This document shows, one piece after another, positions 34,191 to 43,572 of a stretch of 64,000 nt of DNA. The position numbers and the translations under genes are program-made. How positions within the stretch are numbered: position 1 is the stretch's first letter; each line of letters starts with the position of its first letter. Below the pieces are notes generated by a model, which ran no database searches, was not told where the DNA came from, and was given only the letters and a program-made list of their open reading frames with translations. This stretch comes from Sphingomonas sp. BGYR3 (GTDB taxonomy: Bacteria > Pseudomonadota > Alphaproteobacteria > Sphingomonadales > Sphingomonadaceae), in assembly GCF_025153455.1 (NCBI RefSeq), contig NZ_JANZNT010000001.1, positions 2,304,001-2,368,000 on the forward strand, written 5' to 3'.

Positions 34191-34537
34191 TGGGAACCGT
34201 CACGCCGTTTCCCGCCCCGGGCGGGCCGCGCCCCGGACAGGTGGGCTTTGACCGGGCGGAACTGGGCCGGATCCTCGACCTGTATGGCCGGATGGTCGCT
34301 GCGGGCCACTGGCGCGATTATGCCATCCGGCTGGAACGGGACGTGGCGATGTTCGCCGCGTTTCGCCGGACGGCGGAAAACCCTGAATTGCGGATCGAAA
34401 AGCGTCCGGCGCTGCGCAACCGGCAGGGGATGTGGGCGCTGATCGGGGAACAGGGCGTGGTGCTGAAGCGCGGGCACGAACTGGCGCTGGTCCTGGCCCC
34501 GGTCGAACGCCGCCTGATGAAGCTGGTCGAGAATTAG
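34190..34537 (+). CDS. DUF2794 protein
   Basis: The 115-residue protein has the DUF2794 pattern: GFDRAELGRILDLYGRMVAA, GHWRDYAIRLERDVAMFAAF, then YRR-type AEN-P-L-IEKRPALRNRQG and a final LIGEQGVVLKRGHELALVL. It is widespread in alphaproteobacteria and of unknown function. Its start overlaps the epsC stop, so it is translated with it. It ends 14 bases from the convergent SDR gene. Confidence 0.88.
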   Translation: MGTVTPFPAPGGPRPGQVGFDRAELGRILDLYGRMVAAGHWRDYAIRLERDVAMFAAFRRTAENPELRIEKRPALRNRQGMWALIGEQGVVLKRGHELALVLAPVERRLMKLVEN

Positions 34538-34551
34538 GCGGGTCGGCGGCT

Positions 34552-35445
34552 TCAGCCGAGCTGGCTGAAGATCAGCCCGGCCTGCTCCCCGCCCGACTGG
34601 GGCACAATCTCGCCCGTCCGGTCGGTGATCGTCGCCCAATGTTCTGCCACGCCCTCTGGCGACAGGGCATCGCCGGTCAGGTGGACGCCGCGGGTCAGCG
34701 TGACATAGCTGGCCTGGAATACGCCCGCGCCCGCCCCGACGATCGCGTTGGTCGGCGCATCCTCGCTGACCAGATAGAGCGCGGCCGGCACCACGGCCTC
34801 TGGCGCAAAGGCGTGAAAGGCGGCTTCGGGAAAAATGTCCTCTGTCATCCGCGTGCCGGCAACGGGGGCCAGCGTGTTGACGCGGACATTGTATTTCGCG
34901 CCCTCCAGATACAGCGTCTTGGTCAGCCCCGCGAGGCCCAGCTTGGCCGCGCCGTAATTGGCCTGGCCGAAATTGCCGAACAGGCCGGTCGAGCTGGCGG
35001 TCATCAGGATGCGGCCATATCCCTGATCGCGCATCCGGTCCCACACCGCCTTGGTCGCGTTGGCCGACCCGATCAGGTGGACGCGCACGACGAACTCGAA
35101 ATCTTCCGGGCTCATCTTGGCAAAGCTGCGGTCGCGCAGCACGCCGGCATTGTTGATCAGGATGTGGACGCCGCCCCATCGTTCGGCGGCGCGGGCGACC
35201 ATCGCCTCCATCTGGGCAAAATCGGTGACGTTGCCGCCATCGGCCATCGCCTCGCCGCCCAGCGCCTCGATCTCCGCCACCACGCGATCGGCGGCATCGG
35301 ATCGTCCGGTGCCGTCGCGTGCGCCGCCCAGATCGTTGACCACGACCCGCGCCCCGCGACGGGCTAGTTCCAGCGCATAGGCGCGGCCAAGCCCGCCGCC
35401 AGCGCCAGTGACGATCGCCACGCGCCCATCGAACCGGATCGCCAT
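34552..35445 (-). CDS. SDR-family dehydrogenase, MFE-2-like
   Basis: The 297-residue Rossmann enzyme has the NAD(P) loop VTGAGGGLGRAYALELARRG at residues 12-31, NNAGVLRDRSFAKMS near 97-111, catalytic Ser in MTASSTGLFGNFGQANYGAA and the Tyr-Lys pair YGAAKLGLAGL near 165-175. VVNDLGGARDGTGRSDAAD is characteristic of 3-hydroxyacyl-CoA dehydrogenases of the multifunctional-enzyme type 2 group. A role in acyl-CoA beta-oxidation is likely but the substrate cannot be read. Confidence 0.9.
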   Translation of the reverse strand: MAIRFDGRVAIVTGAGGGLGRAYALELARRGARVVVNDLGGARDGTGRSDAADRVVAEIEALGGEAMADGGNVTDFAQMEAMVARAAERWGGVHILINNAGVLRDRSFAKMSPEDFEFVVRVHLIGSANATKAVWDRMRDQGYGRILMTASSTGLFGNFGQANYGAAKLGLAGLTKTLYLEGAKYNVRVNTLAPVAGTRMTEDIFPEAAFHAFAPEAVVPAALYLVSEDAPTNAIVGAGAGVFQASYVTLTRGVHLTGDALSPEGVAEHWATITDRTGEIVPQSGGEQAGLIFSQLG

Positions 35446-35526
35446 TTAATCCACTCCCGAATAACCTGGGACGGACTGGTGCAGGCTCAACCGGCCAGCG
35501 TCAACGGTTGCAGGTCGGCGCTGCGA

Positions 35527-36219
35527 TCAGTTCCCCGAATCCAGCGCATAGCCGGCGGAGCGGACCGTGCGGATGATGTCCGGCCGGTCGCCCTGATTGA
35601 TCGCCTTGCGCAGGCGGCGGATATGGACGTCGACGGTGCGGCTTTCGATGTCGCTGTCATGGCCCCAGACCGCATCGAGCAGCCGTTCGCGGCTGAACAC
35701 CCAGCCGGGATGTTCCAGGAAATGCTTGAGCAGGCGAAACTCGGTGGGACCCAGCGGCACCACTTCGCCGCCGCGGCGCACCTTGTGGCCGACCGTATCC
35801 ATTTCGATGTCGGCATAGACCAGCTGTTCCCCGGCCAGCGCCGGGCGCACGCGGCGCAGCACCGCGCCGACCCGCGCGACCAGTTCCCGCGGGGAAAAGG
35901 GCTTGGTGACGTAATCGTCCGCCCCGGTTTCCAGGCCGCGCACCCGATCCTCTTCTTCGCCGCGCGCGGTCAGCATGATGATCGGGACATTGGCCGTCTC
36001 GCTCATCCGGCGCAGGCGGCGGCACACCTCGATCCCCGACAGCCCCTCGACCATCCAGTCGAGCAGCACAATGTCGGGCGATGCCTCCTTGGCCAGCAAC
36101 AGCGCCTCTTCGCCGTCCGGCGTATGCTTGACCTCGAAATCCTCGCGCTTGAAATGATAGATGAGCAGCTCGGCCAGTGCCGGATCATCCTCGACCAGCA
36201 GCATCGTTGCGCGTGACAT
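35527..36219 (-). CDS. phoB: Phosphate response regulator PhoB
   Basis: The 230-residue regulator has a receiver domain (acidic pair EDD at 10-12, phospho-acceptor VLLDWMVEG near Asp54, lysine VTKPFSPRELVARV near 105) and a winged-helix DNA-binding domain (GPTEFRLLKHFLEHPG then RTVDVHIRRLRKAI). It is activated by PhoR and binds Pho boxes at low phosphate. It is the last gene of the operon, 4 bases after phoU. Confidence 0.95.
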   Translation of the reverse strand: MSRATMLLVEDDPALAELLIYHFKREDFEVKHTPDGEEALLLAKEASPDIVLLDWMVEGLSGIEVCRRLRRMSETANVPIIMLTARGEEEDRVRGLETGADDYVTKPFSPRELVARVGAVLRRVRPALAGEQLVYADIEMDTVGHKVRRGGEVVPLGPTEFRLLKHFLEHPGWVFSRERLLDAVWGHDSDIESRTVDVHIRRLRKAINQGDRPDIIRTVRSAGYALDSGN

Positions 36220-36223
36220 GGGT

Positions 36224-36919
36224 TCAGCTCCCGATGACGGGAACAGGTTCGCCCTGATCCCGGTCGCTCATGTGGTGGCCGGTCGCAGTGTAATAGACCA
36301 TTTCCGCGACATTGGTCGCGTGGTCGCCCACCCGCTCCAGATTCTTGGCAATGAACAGCAGATGCGCCGCCTGACCGATGGTCGACGGGTTTTCGACCAT
36401 GAAGGTGACCAGGGTGCGAAAGATGGAATTGTAGAAATCATCGACCGCATTGTCGCGTTCGCACACCCGGACCGCCGTTTCGGGATCGCGCGCGGCAAAG
36501 GCGTCGAGCACGTCATGCAGCATGTCGGTCGCCATGGTCGCCATGGCGGGCAGCAGAGACAGCGGCGCCATGTCGCCGCCGTCCTTGATGACGGCCACGC
36601 GCTTGGCAATGTTCTTGGCATAATCGCCGACGCGTTCCAGGACGCTGGCGATCTTGAGCGCGCTGACCACTTCGCGCAGGTCGTCCGCCATCGGCGCACG
36701 CAGGGCGATCAACCGGACGGCCAGCCGCTCGATCTCGAATTCCAGCGCGTCGATCGCCTTGTCGCCCTCGATGATCTCGGCCGCCGCTTTGAGGTCGTGC
36801 CGCTTCAGCGCGGTCATCGCCGCCTCGATCGCGCTTTCGGCCATCCCGCCCATCTGCGCGATCAGGCCGCGCAGCTCGCCGATGTCCTCATCGAATGCCT
36901 TGACCGTATGTTCGCTCAT
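36224..36919 (-). CDS. phoU: Phosphate signalling protein PhoU
   Basis: The 231-residue all-helical protein has the two PhoU repeats with metal-binding acidic motifs: REVVSALKIASVLERVGDYA near residues 83-102 and AHLLFIAKNLERVGDHATNV near 186-205. It links the Pst transporter to PhoR and keeps signalling off when phosphate is ample. ATG at 36919; 20 bases after pstB. Confidence 0.96.
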   Translation of the reverse strand: MSEHTVKAFDEDIGELRGLIAQMGGMAESAIEAAMTALKRHDLKAAAEIIEGDKAIDALEFEIERLAVRLIALRAPMADDLREVVSALKIASVLERVGDYAKNIAKRVAVIKDGGDMAPLSLLPAMATMATDMLHDVLDAFAARDPETAVRVCERDNAVDDFYNSIFRTLVTFMVENPSTIGQAAHLLFIAKNLERVGDHATNVAEMVYYTATGHHMSDRDQGEPVPVIGS

Positions 36920-36939
36920 GCCGCCTGAAACTCCCGAAC

Positions 36940-37740
36940 TCAGCCGTAGCGGCCGGTGATGTAATCCTTGGTCCGCTCCTGGCGGGGATTGGTGAAGATG
37001 TCCGACGTCACGCCATATTCGACCAGGTTGCCCAGGTGGAAAAATGCCGTGCGCTGCGACACGCGGGCCGCCTGCTGCATATTGTGGGTGACGATCACGA
37101 TGGCGTAACGGCCGCGCAGTTCGTGGATCAGCTCCTCGATCTTCGCCGTCGCGATGGGGTCCAGCGCCGAGCACGGTTCGTCCATCAGGATCACTTCCGG
37201 ATCGACGGCGATGGCGCGCGCGATGCACAGCCGCTGCTGCTGGCCGCCGGACATGGCGGTGCCGCTGTCGTTCAGGCGGTCCTTCACCTCGTCCCACAGG
37301 CCGGCGCGACGCAGCGACTGCTCGACAATGTCGGCAAGGTCGGACTTGCTGGTCGCCAGCCCGTGGATCTTCGGCCCATAGGCGACATTTTCAAAGATCG
37401 ACTTGGGGAACGGGTTGGGCTTTTGAAACACCATGCCGACCCGCGCGCGCAGCTGAACCACGTCCATGGACGAGGCATAGATATCCTCGCCGTCCAGCGT
37501 GATATCGCCGGTGACGCGCGCATTGGCGACCGTGTCGTTCATCCGGTTCAGCGTGCGCAGGAACGTGGACTTGCCACAGCCCGACGGGCCGATGAACGCG
37601 GTCACATTGTCCATGTCGATGCCGATCGACACGCCCTTGATCGCGTGCGTCGCCCCGTAATGCACATGGACGTCGCGCGCCGCCATCTTGATCGGCGCGG
37701 TGGCCGGCGCGATCGCCGGGTTGATAAGGGTGTCGGTCAT
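36940..37740 (-). CDS. pstB: Phosphate ABC transporter ATP-binding protein
   Basis: The 266-residue ATPase has Walker [10 protein letters not shown] at 51-59, signature [16 protein letters not shown] near 165, Walker [13 protein letters not shown] and the H-loop [15 protein letters not shown]. It drives phosphate import with PstCA. Its ATG overlaps the pstA stop. It ends KDYITGRYG, the usual PstB terminus. Confidence 0.97.
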   Translation of the reverse strand: MTDTLINPAIAPATAPIKMAARDVHVHYGATHAIKGVSIGIDMDNVTAFIGPSGCGKSTFLRTLNRMNDTVANARVTGDITLDGEDIYASSMDVVQLRARVGMVFQKPNPFPKSIFENVAYGPKIHGLATSKSDLADIVEQSLRRAGLWDEVKDRLNDSGTAMSGGQQQRLCIARAIAVDPEVILMDEPCSALDPIATAKIEELIHELRGRYAIVIVTHNMQQAARVSQRTAFFHLGNLVEYGVTSDIFTNPRQERTKDYITGRYG

Positions 37741-39008
37741 TACCAGCGGGTCTCGAACCTGTTGCGAAGATAGATGGCAAGCGCGTTCATGGCGAGCAGG
37801 AACACCAGCAGCACGATGATCGCCGCGCTGGTCTTTTCAATGAAGCCGCGGCTGACCTGATCGGACCACAGAAAGATCTGGACCGGCAATACGGTGGCCG
37901 GATCGGCCATCCCCTCCGGCGCGCTGACGATGAACGCGCGCATCCCGATCATCAGCAGCGGGGCGGTTTCGCCCAGGGCGCGGGCCATGCCGATGATCGT
38001 CCCGGTCAGGATGCCGGGCAGGGCCAGCGGGATGACGTGGTGAAACACCACCTGCACACGCGATGCGCCGATGCCGAGCGCGGCGTCGCGGATCGAAGGG
38101 GGCACCGCCTTGATCGCGTTGCGGCCCGCAATGACGATGACCGGCATGATCATCAGCGCCAGCGTCAGGCCGCCAACGATGGGCGCGGATCGCGGCAGGT
38201 TCAGCGTATTGAGGAACACCGCCAGCCCCAGCAGGCCAAAGATGATCGATGGCACCGCCGCCAGATTGTTGATCGACACCTCGATCAGGTCGGTCCAGCG
38301 ATTGCGGGGGGCATATTCCTCAAGATACACGGCCGAGAACACGCCGATGGGAAAGGCGAGCGCCAGCGTCACCAGCATCGTCAGGAACGATCCCTTCAGC
38401 GCGCCCCAGATGCCGACCGCGCTGGGATCGGTGGAATCCGATGCGGTCAGGAACTGCCAGTTGAAGCCCGAATTGAGCGCGCCTGCCGCGGTCAGGCGCT
38501 GAACGATCGCCTCTGCCTCCGGCGTGCCGTCGCCTTTGACCGCTTCCTCGATCTCGCTGGACACCGGCACGTCGATTTTCGCCGACCGGTTGATCAGCGC
38601 CGGGTCGGCCTTGATCGCGTCGCGCACGGCCAGCCAGCTATATTCGGACACCACCGGCACGGGGGTTTCCCCGAATGCCGCCAGCGCCGCCGCCTCCACG
38701 GTATCGGCCAGCCCGGCACTGGCCAGCGCCAGATCGGCGCCCGGCGAATTGAGCTGTTCCGGCGTCACTTCCAGCGCCGCCGCCTTCAGATCGAGCGGCA
38801 GCGCCACTTCGGTCCGGTTGAAGCCGCCAAGGCCGCTGGACAGCATGGAAACGAGCAGAAAGGCAAGGAACCCGGCGGACACCGCAACTGCGCCCAGCCC
38901 GAGCAGGCGGAACCGCCGTTCGGCGCGATAGCGCGCACCGATGCGGCGGCGCATCGCGTCGGAGCGCCAGTCGGTCTGCGACCGTTCCATGGACGCGGGC
39001 TTATTCAT
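37740..39008 (-). CDS. pstA: Phosphate ABC transporter permease PstA
   Basis: The 422-residue permease has one N-terminal membrane helix, a long periplasmic region (residues 65-190) and five further helices. The permease contact loop [20 protein letters not shown] with [20 protein letters not shown] lies near 305-345, and [10 protein letters not shown] follows. The long periplasmic insert is typical of alphaproteobacterial PstA. The start lies inside the pstC end (8-base overlap). Confidence 0.94.
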   Translation of the reverse strand: MNKPASMERSQTDWRSDAMRRRIGARYRAERRFRLLGLGAVAVSAGFLAFLLVSMLSSGLGGFNRTEVALPLDLKAAALEVTPEQLNSPGADLALASAGLADTVEAAALAAFGETPVPVVSEYSWLAVRDAIKADPALINRSAKIDVPVSSEIEEAVKGDGTPEAEAIVQRLTAAGALNSGFNWQFLTASDSTDPSAVGIWGALKGSFLTMLVTLALAFPIGVFSAVYLEEYAPRNRWTDLIEVSINNLAAVPSIIFGLLGLAVFLNTLNLPRSAPIVGGLTLALMIMPVIVIAGRNAIKAVPPSIRDAALGIGASRVQVVFHHVIPLALPGILTGTIIGMARALGETAPLLMIGMRAFIVSAPEGMADPATVLPVQIFLWSDQVSRGFIEKTSAAIIVLLVFLLAMNALAIYLRNRFETRW

Positions 39009-40377
39009 AAGCTTCCCGATATTTCTTCACCACGCGCAGCGCGACGATGTTGAGAAGGAAGGTGACAAGGAACAGCGTCAGGCCAAGGGCAAAGGCAGCC
39101 AGCGTCTTGGGGCTGTCAAATTCCGCCTCGCCGGTCAGCAGGTCGACGATCTGCTTGGTCACCGTGGTGGCGCTGTCGAACGGATTGATCGTGATGTTGG
39201 CCGCGCCGCTGGCCGCCATCACCACGATCATCGTTTCGCCGATCGCGCGGCTGACGGCGAGGAGCATTCCGGCAACGACGCCGGGCAGCGCGGCGGGCAG
39301 CAGCACGCGCCGGATCGTCTCGCTGGTCGTCGCACCCATTGCCAGCGATCCGTCGCGCATGGCGCGCGGCACGGCGGCAATGCTGTCATCCGCCATGGAC
39401 GACACGAACGGGATGATCATGATCCCCATCACCAGGCCCGCCGCCAGCGCGCTTTCGCTGCTGGCATAGGTAAAGCCCAGCGTGACAGCCAGGTCGCGGA
39501 TCGCCGGGCCGACGGTCAATGCGGCGAAATATCCGTAAACCACCGTCGGCACGCCGGCCAGGATTTCCAGGATCGGCTTCATCCACTTGCGCACGGCCGG
39601 GGCGGCATATTGGGTGAGGTAGATGGCGCTCATCAGGCCGAACGGGATGGCGACGATCATGGCGATCACCGCGCCGATGAAGAAGGTGCCCCAGAACAGC
39701 GGCACCGCGCCCAGCGTCTCGCCGGGGTTGGTCGCGCTGATCACCTGCGGGTTCCAGCGGGTGCCGAACAGGAAATCGGTGACCGGCACGATCGCGAAGA
39801 AGCGCGCGCTTTCGAACAAAAGCGACAGGAAGATGCCAAGCGTAGTCAGGATCGCGATCAGCGATGCGATCAGCAGCACCATCATCACCACCCGTTCGAC
39901 CATGGTGCGCGCACGCAGATCCGCCCGGATGCGGGTATAGGCATAGGCACCGCCGGCAAAGGCGAGCAGCAGCGCGATGGCCGTGCCGATCCAGCCATAA
40001 CGGTCTGCGGCGGCGGCATAGATGGGGGCGAGCGTTTCGGCCAGCGGGTTGAACGCGCCATAGGCATTGCCGGTGGCCAGCGCGCGCGCCTCTGCCAGGA
40101 TGGAGGCGCGTTCGAACCCTTGCGTCGGCAGCGCGGCGGCGGCGGGATGCGCGGTGACCGTATCGGCGACCAGCGCGGGCATGATCGCGGCCCAGATCCC
40201 CAGAAAGGCAAGGGCGGGCAGCGCGACCCAGATCGCGACATACCAGCCATGCTGGGCTGGCAGCGAATGGGGGCGACGGCCATTTGCGCCCTCCAGCCCG
40301 GCGGCGCGGGCACGCGCGACCAGCCAGCCGATCAGCGCCAGGCCGAGGACCAGAAAGAACAGGACGACAGGGTTCAC
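39001..40377 (-). CDS. pstC: Phosphate ABC transporter permease PstC
   Basis: I start at the GTG at 40377 (VNPVVLFFLVLGLALIGWLV) because it overlaps the pstS stop as GTGA, giving 458 residues. The core permease is C-terminal, with MRDGSLAMGATTSETIRRVL, LPAALPGVVAGMLLAVSRAI and GETMIVVMAASGAANIT. The extended N-terminal half has extra helices, as in related alphaproteobacteria. It partners PstA in the membrane channel. Confidence 0.93.
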   Translation of the reverse strand: MNPVVLFFLVLGLALIGWLVARARAAGLEGANGRRPHSLPAQHGWYVAIWVALPALAFLGIWAAIMPALVADTVTAHPAAAALPTQGFERASILAEARALATGNAYGAFNPLAETLAPIYAAAADRYGWIGTAIALLLAFAGGAYAYTRIRADLRARTMVERVVMMVLLIASLIAILTTLGIFLSLLFESARFFAIVPVTDFLFGTRWNPQVISATNPGETLGAVPLFWGTFFIGAVIAMIVAIPFGLMSAIYLTQYAAPAVRKWMKPILEILAGVPTVVYGYFAALTVGPAIRDLAVTLGFTYASSESALAAGLVMGIMIIPFVSSMADDSIAAVPRAMRDGSLAMGATTSETIRRVLLPAALPGVVAGMLLAVSRAIGETMIVVMAASGAANITINPFDSATTVTKQIVDLLTGEAEFDSPKTLAAFALGLTLFLVTFLLNIVALRVVKKYREAYE

Positions 40378-41408
40378 TTCAGCCCCTCCGGCGTCAGGAC
40401 CGTCTGTTCGGCGACGGCGCGGGCGGCGGCGGCGCGCACCGGGGCGGGCGAGGCAATCATCCCCTTTCGCACCAGCGGGCCATCGGCTTCCCACGACTGG
40501 ACATAGGTGGCCAGGAATTCGGCCATGCCGGGAACGGCGCGCATATGCTGTTTCTTCACATAGATGAACAAGGGCCGCGCACCCGGATATTTGGCGTTGG
40601 CGACCGTTTCATAGGTGGGAACGATGCCGTCGATCGGCACGCCGCGCACCCGCGTCAGGTTCGCTTCCAGAAAGCTGTAGCCGAAAATGCCGATGGCGTT
40701 GGGATCGGCGGCCAGTTTCTGGACGATGAGGTTATCGTTTTCGCCCGAATCGATATAGGCGCCATCGTCGCGGATGCGGACACAGGCGTTCTTGAACGCA
40801 TCCTTGTCCGGGCTTTTCTTGAGCTTTTCCATGTCGGGAAAGGCAGCGACGCAGCCCGGCTCCATCATCAGTTCGTTGAACGAATCGCGCGTGCCGCTAG
40901 TCGTCGGCGGGCCGAGCACCTTGATCGGAATGCGCGGCAGCGAAGGATCGACGTCCGCCCAGAACCGGTGCGGGTTGGGCTTGCCGTCTATCTTCGCGGC
41001 GAGCGCGGAATACAGCTGGCCGCGGGTCAGCGTCATGCGCGGGCCATTGACCGATTCGGCGATGGCCAGGCCGTCCGCGCCGACCTGAACCTCGATCATG
41101 TCGCGCACGCCGTTGCCGGCGCACTGTTCGAACTCGCTTTTCTTGATCCGCCGCGATGCGTTCTGGATGTCGGGATATTGCGATCCGACGCCGGCGCAGA
41201 ACAGGTTGAAGCCTGCACCCGTGCCCGTCGATTCGATCACCGGCGCACGGCGGCCGGGATCGGCGTTGACGAATCGCTCCGCAACGGCCGTCGTGAACGG
41301 ATAGACGGTGGACGAACCCACCACCTTGATCTGCTCGCGCGCGCTCGGCCCGCCACAGGCGGTCGTCATCAACGCGAGGATCGCAACCAGCACCGGCCGG
41401 CCGAGCAT
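40374..41408 (-). CDS. pstS: Phosphate-binding protein PstS
   Basis: The 344-residue periplasmic protein begins MLGRPVLVAILALMTTAC, a lipoprotein-type signal with Cys at residue 18. The phosphate site is visible: KVVGSSTVYPFTTAVAERF near 30-48, IESTGTGAGFNLFC, and PTTSGTRDSFNELMM near 167-181. I choose 41408 over the ATG at 41420 because GGAG lies six bases upstream. It belongs to the group with the SGTRD loop. The gene is second in the phoR-pst block. Confidence 0.93.
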   Translation of the reverse strand: MLGRPVLVAILALMTTACGGPSAREQIKVVGSSTVYPFTTAVAERFVNADPGRRAPVIESTGTGAGFNLFCAGVGSQYPDIQNASRRIKKSEFEQCAGNGVRDMIEVQVGADGLAIAESVNGPRMTLTRGQLYSALAAKIDGKPNPHRFWADVDPSLPRIPIKVLGPPTTSGTRDSFNELMMEPGCVAAFPDMEKLKKSPDKDAFKNACVRIRDDGAYIDSGENDNLIVQKLAADPNAIGIFGYSFLEANLTRVRGVPIDGIVPTYETVANAKYPGARPLFIYVKKQHMRAVPGMAEFLATYVQSWEADGPLVRKGMIASPAPVRAAAARAVAEQTVLTPEGLK

Positions 41409-41491
41409 AGAAATCTCCATCAGCGGTGCGGAATTGGCCCCCTGTCCCGGCCCCGCTAGCACCTTACCCGGCTGCCTGTGTTGCAATCCTG

Positions 41492-42709
41492 TTACGGATT
41501 GATGACATCGCCCCCGATCGGCAGCAGGATCGTGACCGTGGTGCCGACGCCGACCTGGCTGGCGATGTCCATCCGGCCGCGATGCCGTTCGACGATATGC
41601 TTGACGATGGCGAGGCCCAGGCCCGTGCCGCCCATGGCCCGGCTGCGGCCGGAATCCACGCGATAGAAGCGTTCGGTCAGCCGCGGCAGATGTTCCGGCG
41701 CCACCCCTTCGCCCCGGTCGCGCACCGACAGTTCGGCCATCGTCCCGCTGCTTTTCAGGGTCAGCAGGACCGGGGTTTCGGGCCGGCCATATTTCATCGC
41801 ATTGCCGACGATGTTGTACAAAACCTGGCTCAACTGGGCGCGGTCGCCGCGCACGGGGGGCACATCGGCCATCTGCAGCTGAATGTCCGCGGCGCGCGGA
41901 TCGTGAGTCGAGCGGATCGATGCCACCACCTCGCCCGCCAGTTCGGCCAGATCGACCTGCTGGTCTGGCTCCCGATATTTTTCCGCCTCGATCCGGCTGA
42001 GGCTCATCAGATCGTCGATCAGCCGCTGCATCCGCACCGCTTCGGTATGCATCACCTTCAAAAACCGCGCGCGCGTTTCGGGATCGTCGCCCGCCTCGTC
42101 GCCCAGCGTTTCGATGAAACCCAGGATCGATGCCAGCGGCGTGCGCAGTTCGTGGCTGGCATTGGCGACGAAATCGACCCGCACCCGCTCCGTCGCATAG
42201 CTGCTGGTCCGGTCGATCAGGTGGACGATGCGCTGGCCCGATGACAGCATCCGCGTGCGCAATTCCCATCGCTGGTCGCGGGTGCCAAGGCCGACCAGAT
42301 GAACCGGCGCGCCGCCCGCGGGGTCCTTGCGTGCCAGCAATCGTTCGGCGGCGGCGGGATGCCGGATGGCGATGCGCGCGTCCTGCCCCAGGATATGCGT
42401 GCCGAGCAGCGCGCGGGCGGCGCTGTTGGCATGGACCACCCGGTTGTCGGCGATCAGCAGGATGGGTTCGGCAATCGCTTCCGACAATTCGCCCATGCCG
42501 GTCGTCTGCGGCGCGGCTTTCAGCGCCTCTGCCTTGGCCCGGCGTTTCAGGCCATCGCCCATGCCGTGCGCGATCAGCACGGCGGCGATGCCGGAAATGG
42601 CGGAAATGACCAGGATGTTGATGTCCGCCCCAAGCGCGGCGATGCCCAGCGCGCCGATCAGGATCAGCACGATGGCGACGGCAAGGCGGGAGGCGAGGGC
42701 GGCGCTCAT
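41492..42709 (-). CDS. phoR: Phosphate sensor histidine kinase PhoR
   Basis: The 405-residue kinase has two N-terminal membrane helices (LAVAIVLILIGALGIAALGA, NILVISAISGIAAVLI), a PAS-like region near 70-170, the histidine box FVANASHELRTPLASILGF near 180, and the ATPase domain with YNIVGNAMKYGRPETPV, VRDRGEGVAPEHLPRLTERF and GGTGLGLAIVKHIVERH. It phosphorylates PhoB. It is first in the block, and 124 bases from the divergent Tat-protein gene. Confidence 0.95.
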   Translation of the reverse strand: MSAALASRLAVAIVLILIGALGIAALGADINILVISAISGIAAVLIAHGMGDGLKRRAKAEALKAAPQTTGMGELSEAIAEPILLIADNRVVHANSAARALLGTHILGQDARIAIRHPAAAERLLARKDPAGGAPVHLVGLGTRDQRWELRTRMLSSGQRIVHLIDRTSSYATERVRVDFVANASHELRTPLASILGFIETLGDEAGDDPETRARFLKVMHTEAVRMQRLIDDLMSLSRIEAEKYREPDQQVDLAELAGEVVASIRSTHDPRAADIQLQMADVPPVRGDRAQLSQVLYNIVGNAMKYGRPETPVLLTLKSSGTMAELSVRDRGEGVAPEHLPRLTERFYRVDSGRSRAMGGTGLGLAIVKHIVERHRGRMDIASQVGVGTTVTILLPIGGDVINP

Positions 42710-42833
42710 CGCCCATGCCCTATCGCGCGGCGCGGGCCCCGACAATGGCCCGCAACAGGACATTTCGGAGCGCGCGGGCCGGGATTTACCCTCTTTTACC
42801 ATTGCACAACCCGCGCTGTGGCAGGACAAGCGC

Positions 42834-43259
42834 ATGATGGATCATGCCGACCTGCCCGAAGCCCAGCCGCCCGCGACCCCGGGCAAGGACAGCGCGCGCA
42901 CCAGCCGCCGGGCATTGATGCTGGGCGCGGTCGGTGCATCGGCGGTGGTTTCCATCCGGCCGGCGCTGGCGCAGACCACGGCCTCCATCTCGACCTGCGA
43001 GATTCCGGTGCCCGATCCCGGCCGCGCGGGCCAGTATATCGCCGCTGACGGCAAGGTCGTCCCGCCCGGCACCCAGGGCGCGTTCGCCCCGCCGGGCCGC
43101 GCGTTCAAGGGCGAGGAGGTGAAGCGCGCGCTGAACGGCAGCACGCTGCCCGGCACCAGCTATGAACAAAGCCGCGCCTACACCAACTATATCCGGCGCC
43201 TGCAACAGGGGACGAGCGGCTTTACCTGCTACGCCTCGCTGCAGATGCCGCGCGGCTGA
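42834..43259 (+). CDS. Tat-exported small protein of the HPr-rel-A gene set
   Basis: The 141-residue protein has a twin-arginine signal (TSRRALMLGAVGASAVVSI, RR at 25-26, cut after ALA at about 46). The mature 95 residues have two cysteines (Cys55 in ISTCEIPVPDPGRAGQYIAA, Cys132 in GFTCYASLQMPRG), a central PPGTQGAFAPPGRAFKGEEV and RAYTNYIRRLQQG. I recognise no enzyme. It is 43 bases ahead of the PqqD-like gene, and its size makes it a candidate substrate for the following modification-type genes; that is inference. A second ATG at 42837 could be used. Confidence 0.75.
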   Translation: MMDHADLPEAQPPATPGKDSARTSRRALMLGAVGASAVVSIRPALAQTTASISTCEIPVPDPGRAGQYIAADGKVVPPGTQGAFAPPGRAFKGEEVKRALNGSTLPGTSYEQSRAYTNYIRRLQQGTSGFTCYASLQMPRG

Positions 43260-43302
43260 TCGCTTAATTTCCCCCTAACCGCTTTGGCGGTAGGGCAATG
43301 GC

Positions 43303-43572
43303 GTGACCCGATATCGCGCCGCCCCCCCTGAAACGCTGCTGACCGTGCCGCTGGATGCGCTGACCGCGATCCATGACCGGCGATCCGGGCAGACGCATCT
43401 GGTGGCGGCGCCGGTTTCCGAACTGCTTGAAGCGCTGGGCGATGGCGCGCTGGATGCGGCCGCATTGCTGGCCCGGCTGGCCGAACGGTTCGATCTGGTG
43501 GACGGCGATGCGGCGGCGCTGGCCGAACGGCTGGAGGAGCTGACCACGACGGGGCTGGTGGAGCGGCTGTGA
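43303..43572 (+). CDS. PqqD-like peptide-binding protein (HPr-rel-A system)
   Basis: The 89-residue protein has a PqqD/RRE-like layout: beta strands (TRYRAAPPETLLTVPLDALT, AIHDRRSGQTHLVAAPVSEL) then helices (LLARLAERFDLVDGDAAALA, LEELTTTGLVERL). PqqD-type domains bind leader peptides for modifying enzymes. Start is a GTG at 43303 with AGGG upstream. Its stop overlaps the kinase start (GTGA). The match to the named family is from memory of its gene context. Confidence 0.75.
   Translation: MTRYRAAPPETLLTVPLDALTAIHDRRSGQTHLVAAPVSELLEALGDGALDAAALLARLAERFDLVDGDAAALAERLEELTTTGLVERL

Noticed and set aside
41478..41495. A possible Pho box (GTGTTGC, AATC, CTGTTAC) before pstS
   Set aside because: Only the second half fits the CTGTCAC-type consensus and the repeat faces away from pstS. 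Not strong enough to list as a site.
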